Notes: a model not told the origin generated them from the letters alone. A stretch of DNA of 34,963 bases from CAADGL01 sp964643885 (GCA_964643885.1 CAZXUI010000045.1:1-34963); one strand, 5' to 3'; positions 9,661 to 19,074 are shown, counted from the first letter of the stretch. Program-made: numbers and translations.

Positions 9661-11012
9661 GCAGCACCCCCGAGAATCCGCCGGTCGAACAGAACGAGGC
9701 CGAAAGGCTGCCCGATCCGCAGGAGCTGGCCGAGCAGCATCCGGCCGACGTGGCCGAGGTGATCGAGAGCCTTCCCACCGAGGTCGGCGTCGAGGTGCTC
9801 GAGTCGCTGCCGCCGGAGTCCGCCGCAGGCGCGCTCGAGCACCTGGAGGAAACCGACGCCGAGGCGCTGGTCCAGGACATGGCGCCGGCCGCGGCCGCGC
9901 GGCTCGTCTCGCACATGTCGGTGGACGACGCGGCCGACCTGCTGGGCGAGCTGCCCAAGCCGCAACGCGCGTCGATCCTGGCGGAGCTGCCGCGCGACGA
10001 GCGGGCGATGCTCGAGTCGCTGCTGCGCTACGACCCGGAGAGCGCGGGCGGCATCATGTCGCCGGAAGTCACCGCGCTGCCCGAACAGATGCGCGTCTCC
10101 GACGCGATCGCGGCCCTGCGGAAGCTCGCGGAGGAAAGCGAGCAGATCTACTACACCTACGTCATCGACGACAGCGGCGTGCTGGTCGGGGTGCTGTCGC
10201 TGCGGGATCTGCTGCTGGCGCGGGCCGATCAGAAGCTGCACGACATCATGCGCACCCAGCTCGTCCGTGTCACGGCCGACACCGACCGCGAGCGCGTCGC
10301 GCAGCTCCTGTCCAAGTACGGCTACTTCGCGCTGCCGGTGGTCGACAGCGCCGATCGCCTGCTGGGCATCGTGACCGTCGACGACGTGGTCGACGTGATC
10401 CGCGACGAGGCGACCGAGGATATGCAGCGGATGGTCGGCGCCGGTGCGGATGAGCGAATCGACTCGCCCGTGCCGCTGGTCCTGCGGCGGCGGCTGGCAT
10501 GGCTCGTCGTAAACCTGGCAACGGGCTTTCTGGCCGCGTCCGTCGTGGGGCTGTTCGAGAACACCGTCGCGCAGCTCACCGCCCTGGCGGTGCTCATGCC
10601 GATCGTCGCCGGCCAGGCCGGCAACACGGGTCTGCAATCTATGGCGGTGATGATCCGCGCGCTGGCGACGGGCGAGACGCGCGGGCGCTCGCTGCCGCGC
10701 ATCCTGGCCCGCGAAGTGTTCATCGGCACCGCAGCGGGCGCGGCCATCGGCCTGCTGTGCGGCGGCGCGATCTACTTCTGGAACGCCTACGTGTGGCACG
10801 AAAGCTCGCTGCTGGCCCCGCTGATCGGGCTGGCGATGATCAGCAGCATGGTCGTCGCGACGACCAGCGGTGCACTGATCCCCCTGCTCATGGACCGGCT
10901 CGGGTTCGATCCGGCTCAGTCCGCGAGCATCATCCTGACCACCATCACCGACGTGGCAGGTTTCGGCATCTTTCTGGGCCTCGGGGCGTGGCTGCTGGCG
11001 ACGCAAACGTAA
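9657..11012 (+). CDS. mgtE: Magnesium transporter MgtE
   Basis: A 451-residue Mg2+ channel/transporter. Order: an acidic, Leu-rich MgtE N domain (about 20-130, repeats around ADVAEVIESLP and DAADLLGELPK), two CBS domains (about 133-190 with IMSPEVTALP, and 197-255 with IMRTQLVRVTADT) that sense Mg2+, then a transmembrane part (about 275-450) with five helices. The pore signature MPIVAGQAGNTGLQ is at about 314-327, and the conserved TDVAGFG is near the C terminus. Length equals that of characterised MgtE proteins (about 450). It begins in an ATGA overlap with the MFS gene. The same frame is open far upstream through the MFS gene only because of base composition. MgtE imports Mg2+ or Co2+; whether the MFS partner is functionally related is unknown. 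Confidence 0.95.
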   Translation: MSSTPENPPVEQNEAERLPDPQELAEQHPADVAEVIESLPTEVGVEVLESLPPESAAGALEHLEETDAEALVQDMAPAAAARLVSHMSVDDAADLLGELPKPQRASILAELPRDERAMLESLLRYDPESAGGIMSPEVTALPEQMRVSDAIAALRKLAEESEQIYYTYVIDDSGVLVGVLSLRDLLLARADQKLHDIMRTQLVRVTADTDRERVAQLLSKYGYFALPVVDSADRLLGIVTVDDVVDVIRDEATEDMQRMVGAGADERIDSPVPLVLRRRLAWLVVNLATGFLAASVVGLFENTVAQLTALAVLMPIVAGQAGNTGLQSMAVMIRALATGETRGRSLPRILAREVFIGTAAGAAIGLLCGGAIYFWNAYVWHESSLLAPLIGLAMISSMVVATTSGALIPLLMDRLGFDPAQSASIILTTITDVAGFGIFLGLGAWLLATQT

Positions 11013-11149
11013 GGCCCCCGCGGCATGCGTGCGGCCGCGGGCTGCGGCTTGTTTTCGACTGTCCAGCCGGTAGGATTGCGCGCTGGGCTGTTCCCGCGGG
11101 CGTGCGGGACTCCGCGGCCCCTCTCGCGATCCGCCAGAATGGTGAAGCA

Positions 11150-12613
<1,464 letters not shown>

Positions 12614-12638
12614 CGGCTCGCCCCCCGGCCGGCGACGG

Positions 12639-13355
12639 TCACATCTTCAGTCCCGGCATGAACGGGCCTTCCAGACTGCGCCACAAATACCAGCTCGCAT
12701 AGCTGCGATAGGGCCGGAAGGGCTCACCCGCCCGCCGCATCGTCCGCGGCGAGGGCATGCTCTTCATCCCCAGGTAATTGCGAACCGCCTTGCGAAGCCC
12801 CAGATCGTCGATCGGCCACACATCCGGCCGCTCCAGGCAGAACATCAGCAGCATCTCCGCCGTCCAGCGGCCGATGCCCAGCACCTGCGTGGCCGCCTCG
12901 ATGACCTGCTCATCCCCGAGCCGGCGAAGGGCGGCCGGCCGAAGCCGGCCGTCGGCGAAATGCTCCGCCAGGTCGCGCAGGTAGCGCATCTTCTGCCGTG
13001 AGAGCCCGGCCCTGCGCATCGCCGCGTCGTCGAGGGCGAGAATCGCGGCGGGCGTCACGCGCCCGCGCGGGCAGAGCTTTCTCAGCCGCATCTGCATCGC
13101 CGCGGCCGCGCTCATCGAGACCTGCTGCGACAGGATCGAGCCGACCAGCGTCTTGAACGGGTCGCGCGTGATGATCAGCCGGTGCGGGCCGATGTGGTCG
13201 ATCAGCGCGGCCATGCGCGGATCGATCCGCCGCAGATGCTCGGCCGCCCGCCGTGCGGTCTCGATCCGCTGCGCCTCTGCGCTTCGGCCGCGGACGTCAA
13301 CGGCCACGACGGAAGGAACGGGCTGCGGCGAGTCGCTGGGGGGTGCGGGTTGCAT
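12639..13355 (-). CDS. DNA-3-methyladenine glycosylase, AlkA/MAG-like (HhH-GPD)
   Basis: A 238-residue base-excision repair enzyme that removes alkylated purines. It has the HhH-GPD core: FKTLVGSILSQQVS (about 68-80), the hairpin-helix-hairpin VLGIGRWTAEMLL (about 158-170), and WPIDDLGLRKAV (180-191), in which the second Asp, D184, matches the catalytic Asp of AlkA (D238). There are no four-cysteine iron-sulfur residues, which argues against MutY or Nth. It is shorter than E. coli AlkA (282) because the N-terminal AlkA_N domain is missing, as in the yeast MAG and DNA-3-methyladenine glycosylase II short forms. The first about 25 residues are Pro-rich. It is convergent with rpsA, 25 nt apart, with no clear terminator between. 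Confidence 0.88.
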   Translation of the reverse strand: MQPAPPSDSPQPVPSVVAVDVRGRSAEAQRIETARRAAEHLRRIDPRMAALIDHIGPHRLIITRDPFKTLVGSILSQQVSMSAAAAMQMRLRKLCPRGRVTPAAILALDDAAMRRAGLSRQKMRYLRDLAEHFADGRLRPAALRRLGDEQVIEAATQVLGIGRWTAEMLLMFCLERPDVWPIDDLGLRKAVRNYLGMKSMPSPRTMRRAGEPFRPYRSYASWYLWRSLEGPFMPGLKM

Positions 13356-13504
13356 GCCGACTTCGATTCCCTCGTCTGCGCCCGGGGCGGTCTTTCGTCA
13401 CAGCCCCGGCGGCTGCGGATTCTAGACGCCGCGGGCCGCGGGGGACCATCCCCCGATTCTGAATGCCTCGGCCGGTGCCACCCTCCCGCCGCCGGCCGGC
13501 CGGC

Positions 13505-13532
13505 TTGAGACGCCCCCTGGCCGTGCTAGAAT
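13505..13532 (+). promoter_or_regulatory. Promoter of the PIN/TRAM gene
   Basis: TTGAGA (13505-13510), a 16-nt spacer, and TAGAAT (13527-13532) preceded by TGC (extended -10). The predicted start is near 13539, about 120 nt before the PIN/TRAM ATG and about 18 nt before a small upstream ORF. A GC palindrome, GCCGGCCGGCCGGC, abuts the -35 at 13491-13504. Confidence 0.65.
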
Positions 13533-13556
13533 AGAATGCTTTGGCAGAAAGGACTT

Positions 13557-13661
13557 ATGCCCTGGTTGGGTGCCGGTGCCGCATCATCCATTCATCCCCC
13601 CTCTTCGTCACCGCTAACATTGCCGCATCCGACCTCATCATCCCTGGAGCGTGCTGAATGA
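13557..13661 (+). CDS. Possible 34-codon leader peptide overlapping the PIN/TRAM start
   Basis: ATG at 13557 follows AAAGGA by 3 nt and lies about 18 nt after the predicted transcript start. The reading frame encodes 34 residues rich in Ser and Pro (starts MPWLGAG, ends SLERAE) and stops at TGA 13659-13661, overlapping the PIN/TRAM start as ATGA. That geometry suggests translational coupling or a regulatory leader. The peptide resembles nothing known to me. A short ORF with a nearby ribosome site can arise by chance in this composition. Confidence 0.35.
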   Translation: MPWLGAGAASSIHPPSSSPLTLPHPTSSSLERAE

Positions 13662-14746
13662 TCCTATGGGTCCTGCGCGGCATCTTCGTCGCCCTCATGA
13701 TCGCGATCTCGCTGACCTCCGGCCAGCAGGTCCAGATGGCGAACATGCCCCTGTTCGTCGTCTCGTTCGTCGGCGTCGCACTCATCTTCATTCTGATCGA
13801 CACCTTCGCGCCGCGAAAGTCGCTGGCGGCGCTCTCGGGGGCCTTTCTCGGTCTGGTCGCCGGCCTGGTTTTCGCGTATGGCCTCGGCCTGATCCTCGAT
13901 CTGCTGCGTGAGGCGCTCTATCCGGGCGACAGCGCACAGGTCAGCGCGGTGGTGAGCCTCACAAAGCTCACGCTCGGCGTCGTCTGCTGCTACATGACCA
14001 TCAGCCTCATCCTCCAGACCAAGGATGACGTGCGCTTCGTGATTCCCTACGTGGAATTCGCCAAGCAGACCCGCGGCGCCCGCCCGCTGATTCTCGACAC
14101 GTCCGTCATCATCGACGGCCGCGTGGCCGACATCTGCGAGACCGGAATCATCGACTCGCAGCTCATCATCCCCCGCTTCGTTCTCCAGGAGCTTCAGATG
14201 ATCGCCGACAGCTCCGACAAGCTGAAGCGCACTCGCGGCCGCCGCGGCCTGGACATGCTCAACAAGCTCCAGACCAACGACAAAGTGGAGATCAAGATCT
14301 CCGACGCGCGCCTCCCCGCCGTCGAGGACGACTCCGACGTCGACCACAAGCTCGTCGCCCTGGCCAAGAAGCTCGACGGCCGCGTCGTCACCAACGACTA
14401 CAACCTCAACAAGATTGCCCAGCTCCGCGGCGTCGACGTGATCAACATCAACGACCTCGCCAACGCCCTCAAGCCCGTCGTCCTGCCGGGCGAAACGCTC
14501 AGCGTCCGCATCATCAAGCCCGGAGAGGAGCCCGGACAGGGCGTCGGCTACCTCGAAGACGGAACCATGGTCGTGGCCGAGAACTCGCGCGACCGCATCA
14601 ACGACGACGTGACGCTCACGGTCACCAGCGTCCTTCAGACGTCGGCCGGACGAATGATCTTCGGCCGGCCGGAGGGCATGCCGCCTCCCCCGCGCCGCGG
14701 AGGACCGCGGCATCATCGTTCCGGTTCGTCGGACACGCGCAGCTAG
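13658..14746 (+). CDS. Membrane-anchored PIN/TRAM domain protein (YacL type)
   Basis: A 362-residue protein with four N-terminal membrane helices (about 1-22, 30-48, 56-83, 98-120), a PIN nuclease domain (about 141-265) and a TRAM RNA-binding domain (about 277-336). The acidic PIN residues are visible: D147 in LILDTS, E178 in LQELQ, D229 in DVDHK and D247 in TNDYN, so the metal-dependent RNase site looks intact. The architecture is that of Bacillus YacL, whose role is not well defined. The C terminus is Pro/Arg/His-rich. TGGAG lies 8 nt before the ATG. The start overlaps the stop of a possible 34-codon leader peptide, and a good promoter lies about 130 nt upstream. Confidence 0.9.
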   Translation: MILWVLRGIFVALMIAISLTSGQQVQMANMPLFVVSFVGVALIFILIDTFAPRKSLAALSGAFLGLVAGLVFAYGLGLILDLLREALYPGDSAQVSAVVSLTKLTLGVVCCYMTISLILQTKDDVRFVIPYVEFAKQTRGARPLILDTSVIIDGRVADICETGIIDSQLIIPRFVLQELQMIADSSDKLKRTRGRRGLDMLNKLQTNDKVEIKISDARLPAVEDDSDVDHKLVALAKKLDGRVVTNDYNLNKIAQLRGVDVININDLANALKPVVLPGETLSVRIIKPGEEPGQGVGYLEDGTMVVAENSRDRINDDVTLTVTSVLQTSAGRMIFGRPEGMPPPPRRGGPRHHRSGSSDTRS

Positions 14747-15026
14747 CCGACCGGAACCGATTCTCCGGCCGGGCTGCGCGGCTGCGGGCAGGCCTCTTGA
14801 CGACGGCCCACCGGAAAGCGCATTTCTTATCGCTCCAGCGCGGCGCCACCGCGACGGCACCCGGCGGGCCGCCCAACCGCTGCGGCGGCCGCGGCGCAAG
14901 TTCGGGTGGAATATCGCTTTGCGAGTCTGAATAATATGGGGGTGGGCTCGTCCGGAGGTGGTGGGCGGGCCGCGAAAAGGGTCGCCGCCCGTCGGGACGG
15001 GCATTACGCGAGATGGGGACGCGGAG

Positions 15027-15560
15027 ATGAAGTGGGAGATCGGCGAAGGTCATCCGCTGCGGCACATGTTTCACGGTCTGGTCGAGCAGGTCTTCATGTC
15101 CGAGCTCGGCATCACCAATCCCCGGCTGGCCGACTATGTCGGCGAGATGCTGGTCGAGTTCGTCCATGTCGACCGCATCTATCGCCTGCGGACGGTTGAC
15201 GGGCAGGTGATCCGCGAGGTCTCCCGCATCGAGGCGGATTCGATCCTCTCCGGCAAGGACCTTGCCGGCAGCGAGCGAACGCGGCTGATCAACCGCTACA
15301 TCGGCGATTTCACGCTCTTCTGGACCGGCGTCTATCCGGAGGCCCTCCGGGCGCGCATCTGCGGCGTCGACCGGCTGCACGAGTACCTGCTCCAGGGCAA
15401 GCGCTCCTACGGCATCGCCAGCGAGCTGAGCAGCTCGCAGAGCGACCCGCCGGCCGAGCTCCTTCGCGAGCTGAGCGAGGAGTTCGAGACCTGCGTCCAC
15501 GGTTTGCAGCGGGTACGCGACGAATGGGGCCACCTCGCCGGCATGGAGCGGCCCAACTAG
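15027..15560 (+). CDS. Conserved-looking hypothetical protein, 177 residues
   Basis: I do not recognise this protein. It is soluble, mostly helical and balanced in charge, with no signal peptide or membrane segment. Notable segments are HPLRHMFHGLVEQVF near the N terminus, RLADYVGEMLVEFVHVDRIY (about 33-52), RYIGDFTLFWTGVYPE (about 90-105), and an acidic helix near the C terminus (LLRELSEEFETC). The codon pattern and even composition look like a real gene. The ATG at 15027 is preferred because the frame upstream (open to 14958) is Gly/Pro-rich; the ribosome site is weak. It precedes the dcw cluster by 366 nt on the same strand but is separated by a strong hairpin and the mraZ promoter, so it need not belong to it. 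Confidence 0.75.
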   Translation: MKWEIGEGHPLRHMFHGLVEQVFMSELGITNPRLADYVGEMLVEFVHVDRIYRLRTVDGQVIREVSRIEADSILSGKDLAGSERTRLINRYIGDFTLFWTGVYPEALRARICGVDRLHEYLLQGKRSYGIASELSSSQSDPPAELLRELSEEFETCVHGLQRVRDEWGHLAGMERPN

Positions 15561-15843
15561 CCGCTTTCGTCGCCCCCGGCCATCCCCACTCAGCCCCACC
15601 CGGCGGGGCCGGCCGCAGGGAAGTTGCCCGCGGAATCCCCCGCCGGCCGCCCGCTCCGAGGCATTCTGACCGATTCTCACAGGGACAGGCCCCCACCCGG
15701 ACGCCCCGCCGGGCCGGTGCCTCACACCCGCTCCGACAGCGCCGTGACCCCGTTCCCGGCCGCGCCAGCGGGGGCGGCCGCGGACGCGCAATTTCCGCCC
15801 TGACCCAGACCCCGACAAAAGTGGAAATATCGGAATATCCGAC
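15561..15843 (+). other. Intergenic region upstream of the mraZ promoter
   Basis: No gene is seen. The region begins with a large hairpin: CCGGCGGGG (15600-15608) pairs with CCCCGCCGG (15638-15646), enclosing a second stem CCGC-a-GGG / CCC-GCGG (15613-15633). It follows the hypothetical gene by 39 nt and may terminate it, though no T tract follows. At 15823-15841 is a near-tandem pair GGAAATATC / GGAATATCC, just upstream of the promoter. Confidence 0.45.
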
Positions 15844-15872
15844 TTGCATCTCAGCGGAATGGTGGGTATATT
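15844..15872 (+). promoter_or_regulatory. Promoter of the dcw cluster (Pmra)
   Basis: TTGCAT (15844-15849), a 17-nt spacer and TATATT (15867-15872, five of six consensus bases). The predicted start is near 15879, about 48 nt before the mraZ ATG and just before the MraZ-type repeats. The AT-rich -10 stands out in a GC-rich neighbourhood. Confidence 0.6.
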
Positions 15873-15893
15873 TCCCTCTGAAGCCCATCAGAG

Positions 15894-15908
15894 TGGAAGT
15901 CAGTGGGA
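15894..15908 (+). promoter_or_regulatory. Predicted MraZ operator (direct repeats)
   Basis: TGGAA (15894-15898) and TGGGA (15904-15908) are separated by 5 nt, a 10-bp period. MraZ of E. coli is known to bind TGGGN repeats with 5-nt spacers between its promoter and the mraZ start; spacing and position match here. A third copy in register is not evident. Another TGGGT lies at 15863-15867 across the -10. Confidence 0.6.
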
Positions 15909-15926
15909 TGACGGCTAAGGTCTCGA

Positions 15927-16430
15927 ATGTTCATCGTCGGCACGTACGAGCTCACGATCGACGGGAAGAATCGCCTGTCGATTCCCCTCGCCGTACGCGA
16001 CCGGATGGACTCCCACACCGACGGAAAGGGCTTCTGCGTGATGCCCGGGCGGGTGGCCGGCACGCTGGCCATCTACCAGGACCGGTACTTCGAGCGACTG
16101 AGCCAGAAGCTCCAGCTCCCGGAGGACGCCTCGGACGAGACGTACAACTGGTGGGTGTTCGCCCGGGCGATGTGCGTGCCGTGCGAACCGGACGCGCAGG
16201 GCCGCATCGTTCTGCCGCGGCTGCTGATGGATCGGGCCGGAATCCCGCGGGGCGAGGTCACGGTGGTCGGCGTTCAGGATCACCTGGAAGTCTGGACGCG
16301 TGCGGCGTTCAACCGCTTCCTCGACGAGATGTGGCCGACTTACCCGGATGCCCGGGCCAAGGCGATGAAGGAACTGCGGGACAGCGGCGCGGCCGAACCG
16401 GAGGCGGCCGTGCCCTCCCGGACCGAATAA
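15927..16430 (+). CDS. mraZ: Transcriptional regulator MraZ
   Basis: A 167-residue protein of the AbrB-like swapped-hairpin fold, first gene of the dcw cluster and repressor of its own promoter. Both family motifs are present: IDGKNRLSIP (residues about 11-20) and PDAQGRIVLPRLLMDRAGI (about 87-105), each with the DxxxR pattern. The helix YFERLSQKL and the WWVFARAMC segment fit the family. It is slightly longer than usual (about 145-152) through an acidic Glu/Ala C-terminal tail. The ATG at 15927 has TAAGG 6 nt upstream. Operator-like repeats lie 18-33 nt before the start. In other bacteria MraZ balances RsmH. Confidence 0.95.
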   Translation: MFIVGTYELTIDGKNRLSIPLAVRDRMDSHTDGKGFCVMPGRVAGTLAIYQDRYFERLSQKLQLPEDASDETYNWWVFARAMCVPCEPDAQGRIVLPRLLMDRAGIPRGEVTVVGVQDHLEVWTRAAFNRFLDEMWPTYPDARAKAMKELRDSGAAEPEAAVPSRTE

Positions 16431-16746
16431 CGCAGGTGGTTGGGTTCTGCGTGTATCCGTCGCGGCGGCGTTTCGAGCGGCGCCGCCGCGACGAACCAGG
16501 AGTCGAACGGGCGGGAGAGCCTGCGTGCAGCGGTCGCACGCTGTGCTGACAAGGATGGTCCCGCTCATCGCGGGCGGTCGGTGGATACCCGCCTGCACAA
16601 TCGGCCGCTGAGGCCCACGGATGGGCCGAGGCGGCCAATCTTCGCACGCGTGACTGCGTCCTAGCATCGTATGTCGCTGCCAGCCGCGAATCAGCGGTGC
16701 GGATTTCGCGCCGCCGCGCGGCGTTGGACGCCGGGGCGTGCAGAAC
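16431..16746 (+). other. Gap between mraZ and rsmH with a 13-bp hairpin
   Basis: About 316 nt without a credible gene, unusually long for this position. The main feature is a perfect 13-bp inverted repeat, CGTCGCGGCGGCG (16458-16470) and CGCCGCCGCGACG (16481-16493), with a 10-nt loop, 27 nt after the mraZ stop. No T tract follows. It could stop or attenuate transcription, or act as an RNA processing or stability site. No convincing promoter for rsmH was found downstream of it. Confidence 0.55.
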
Positions 16747-17664
16747 ATGACGATGCCGGATCCACCACGCGAACACGAACCCGTTCTGGTCGAGCCGATT
16801 CTTCGGCTTCTCGCGCCCCGCCCGGGCGAGCTGGTGCTGGACGGCACCGTCGGGCTGGGCGGTCACGCGGCGGCGATTCTGCCGCGGATTCTGCCGGGCG
16901 GGCGCTATATCGGAATTGACCTCGACCCGGAGATGCTGGAAGCCGCGCGAGAGCGGCTGGCCCCTTTCGGCGGCGAGGCGGTCGCACTGATCGCGGGTAA
17001 CTACGCGGATTTTCCCGACATCCTGGCCAGCCTGGGAGTCGCACAGGTCGATCACATGCTTCTGGATCTCGGCGTCAACTCGGCCCAGCTCGATGATCCG
17101 CAGCGCGGCTTCGCGATCGACCGCGACGGCCCGCTGGACATGCGCTACGACCGGCACATGCGCGAACAGGCGGTCGACCTGGTCAACCGTCTCAGCGAAA
17201 CGGAGCTGGCCGATCTGTTCTACGCCTTCGGGCAGGAAGGCCTGAGCCGCAAGATCGCCAAGCGCATCTGCCAGGTCCGCCACGAGGGCCGCATCACCAC
17301 GACCAAGGTGCTCGCCCGCGCGGTCGAGAGCGCCCTGGACCGGGCCGGCTCCGGCGGCAAAGGCAAGATTCACCCCGCGACGCGCGTCTTCCAGGCGCTG
17401 CGCGTCGCGGTCAACCGGGAGCTGGAGAACCTCGAGCGCGCGCTCGGCCGCGTGCTCGAGCATCTCCGCCCCGGCGGCAAGCTGGCCGTGATCAGCTTTC
17501 ACAGCCTGGAAGACGGCATTGTCAAACGATTCATCAAGCGCTGGGTGGCGGAAGGACGGGCGTCCGAGCAGACGAAGCGGCCGGAGATCGCCGATCCGCG
17601 CGAGCGCGGCACGAATCCGCGCAGCCGAAGTGCCAAGCTGCGCGTCGCCGCGAAAACCCAGTAG
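16747..17664 (+). CDS. rsmH: 16S rRNA (cytosine-1402-N4)-methyltransferase RsmH
   Basis: A 305-residue SAM-dependent methyltransferase (formerly MraW) that methylates C1402 in the ribosomal P site. The N terminus has the expected HEPVLVEPIL, then the SAM loop LDGTVGLGGHA (about 31-41), YIGIDLDPEML, LLDLGVNSAQLDDPQRGFA, DMRYD, and the C-terminal FHSLEDGIVKRFIKRW. These are standard RsmH blocks in order, and the length matches the family (about 310). The start is uncertain: ATG 16747 is chosen, but GTG 16738 and ATG 16753 are in frame and none has a good ribosome site. It is the second gene of the dcw cluster, 316 nt after mraZ. Confidence 0.95.
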   Translation: MTMPDPPREHEPVLVEPILRLLAPRPGELVLDGTVGLGGHAAAILPRILPGGRYIGIDLDPEMLEAARERLAPFGGEAVALIAGNYADFPDILASLGVAQVDHMLLDLGVNSAQLDDPQRGFAIDRDGPLDMRYDRHMREQAVDLVNRLSETELADLFYAFGQEGLSRKIAKRICQVRHEGRITTTKVLARAVESALDRAGSGGKGKIHPATRVFQALRVAVNRELENLERALGRVLEHLRPGGKLAVISFHSLEDGIVKRFIKRWVAEGRASEQTKRPEIADPRERGTNPRSRSAKLRVAAKTQ

Positions 17665-17709
17665 GCCGGCCGGATCATCTCCCGGCCGAATCGCCGCAAG
17701 GAGGCCGCG

Positions 17710-18618
17710 ATGGGCCTGAACGTCAAAGTCGCCATGCTGATCAGCTTCGGCTTCATCGGCTCGATCTGCTGGCTGGTGAACGAGGTCGCCAAGCCGATGA
17801 TCGAGCTGCCGCTCCCCCCCACCATCGCGGCGGAGGCGAACGTCACGCCGGTGCCGATCCTCGTCGCCGGTGCGACCGCGGTCGAAGAGGTGACCACTGG
17901 CTTCGAGGTCGCCAGTGCGGTCCAGCCGCCGCCCGTCTTGCGGGACGAGTCCGACGAAACAGAACTGACGCACAACGACGCGCTCGCGGAGGCCGTCAAC
18001 CTGCCGCCGCGCATCGGCGCAAACGAGCCCTCTACAACAGCCGTCGCGATGGACGCCCCATCGCGGCGGCTGCCTACCTTGGCAGCCACCGACCCGGCCG
18101 GCGCGACCAGCCCGCTGCCGGACGACGAGGACAACGCGTCGGCGGCGCCTCAGCCGCAGCAGGCCGGCGCGGCCGGCGGCGACCGGGTCTACCAGGTCAA
18201 GCGCGGCGAGTCGCTGAGCAAGATCGCCCGCGCCGTCTTCAACTCCAGCGACTACCGCTACGTGCTGGTGCTGATGGAGGCGAATCCCGCGGTCAAGGCT
18301 CGCAAGGGCATGGTGCTGGCGGGTGAGCAGATCGTCATCCCCGATCTTTCGGCCGGAGCCACGATCGGCGGCAGCATCCGTGTCGCGCAGGCGACGGCGC
18401 CGGCAGCGCAGGCCGCGAAACGCAAGCCGGACGTGTCATCCGCGGCGCCGCGCTTCTACATCGTCCGCAAGGGCGACTCGCTGACGCGGATCGCCGAACA
18501 GCAGCTCAAGGACCGCAGCCGCTGGCGCGAGATCGCCCGGCTCAACCGGCTCAAGGACGCCGACCGCCTGCTGACGGGCACGCGGCTGAAGCTGCCCGCG
18601 GCCGACCAGGACTCCTGA
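17710..18618 (+). CDS. Membrane-anchored protein with two LysM domains
   Basis: A 302-residue bitopic membrane protein: a short N terminus, one hydrophobic helix (about residues 5-24), a low-complexity Pro/Ala/Thr/acidic linker (about 30-157), then two LysM domains (about 160-211 with YQVKRGESLSKIA, and 249-296 with YIVRKGDSLTRIA). LysM binds the glycan of peptidoglycan, so it is likely anchored in the inner membrane and reaching the wall. AAGGAGG lies 6 nt before the ATG. It sits between rsmH and the FtsL-like gene, where most dcw clusters have ftsL directly; a division or wall role is inferred from the location. No catalytic domain is visible. Confidence 0.9.
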   Translation: MGLNVKVAMLISFGFIGSICWLVNEVAKPMIELPLPPTIAAEANVTPVPILVAGATAVEEVTTGFEVASAVQPPPVLRDESDETELTHNDALAEAVNLPPRIGANEPSTTAVAMDAPSRRLPTLAATDPAGATSPLPDDEDNASAAPQPQQAGAAGGDRVYQVKRGESLSKIARAVFNSSDYRYVLVLMEANPAVKARKGMVLAGEQIVIPDLSAGATIGGSIRVAQATAPAAQAAKRKPDVSSAAPRFYIVRKGDSLTRIAEQQLKDRSRWREIARLNRLKDADRLLTGTRLKLPAADQDS

Positions 18619-18695
18619 CCCCCCCTGCCGGCGCGTCCGGCCCGGCCGCGTCGGCCGGCTGGCCGCTGAAAACCGCGAAATCGCCGATGGAAGCG

Positions 18696-18723
18696 TTCGC
18701 AGCGGCGGCGGCGGTGGTAAACT
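18696..18723 (+). promoter_or_regulatory. Possible internal promoter before the FtsL-like gene
   Basis: TTCGCA (18696-18701), a 16-nt spacer and TAAACT (18718-18723) preceded by TGG (extended -10). It lies in the 189-nt gap between the LysM gene and the FtsL-like gene, about 85 nt before the latter. Confidence 0.4.
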
Positions 18724-18807
18724 GTCGCGGCCGGCCTGCGGGTCGCTGCGCAGCGTGAGCCGTGCTGCGAAGCCGTGCGAGTCCGGCCGGAGTGAGAGCC
18801 GTACGGG

Positions 18808-19074
18808 ATGAGCCTGGCGCGTGTGATCGTCGTACTGGTCAGCACGCTGGCGGTGATGCTGGCGGTCGTGATCCTGCGGACCGAAGCGACGCGGATGCAT
18901 CGGCGGACGGCGTCGCTGGACGAGCGTGCGGTCGTGCTGGAGCAGGAGCTGCGCGAGAAGGAGCTGGAATTGAGCCGGCGGCGCAGCCCGACGGAGATTC
19001 GTTCACGTGTGGCGGAGCTGCGCGTGCGTGGAACGGCGCGGGAGGTCGAGCCGGCCGGGTCGAAGCCACGATAA
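18808..19074 (+). CDS. FtsL-like small bitopic division protein (candidate)
   Basis: An 88-residue protein with a short N terminus, a single hydrophobic helix (about 4-23, ARVIVVLVSTLAVMLAVVIL) and a charged heptad-like coiled coil (about 35-57, with VVLEQELREKELEL). This is the architecture of FtsL/DivIC, which pair with FtsB and FtsQ to activate FtsWI. FtsL sequences diverge strongly, so the call rests on size, topology and position 21 nt before ftsI. The tail after residue 60 is basic. The ribosome site is weak. Against it: the gene is separated from rsmH by the LysM gene. Confidence 0.6.
   Translation: MSLARVIVVLVSTLAVMLAVVILRTEATRMHRRTASLDERAVVLEQELREKELELSRRRSPTEIRSRVAELRVRGTAREVEPAGSKPR

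Noticed and set aside
16555..16611. An 18-codon ORF between mraZ and rsmH
   Set aside because: The only purine-rich site (AAGG) abuts the ATG, and the peptide shows no sign of selection.
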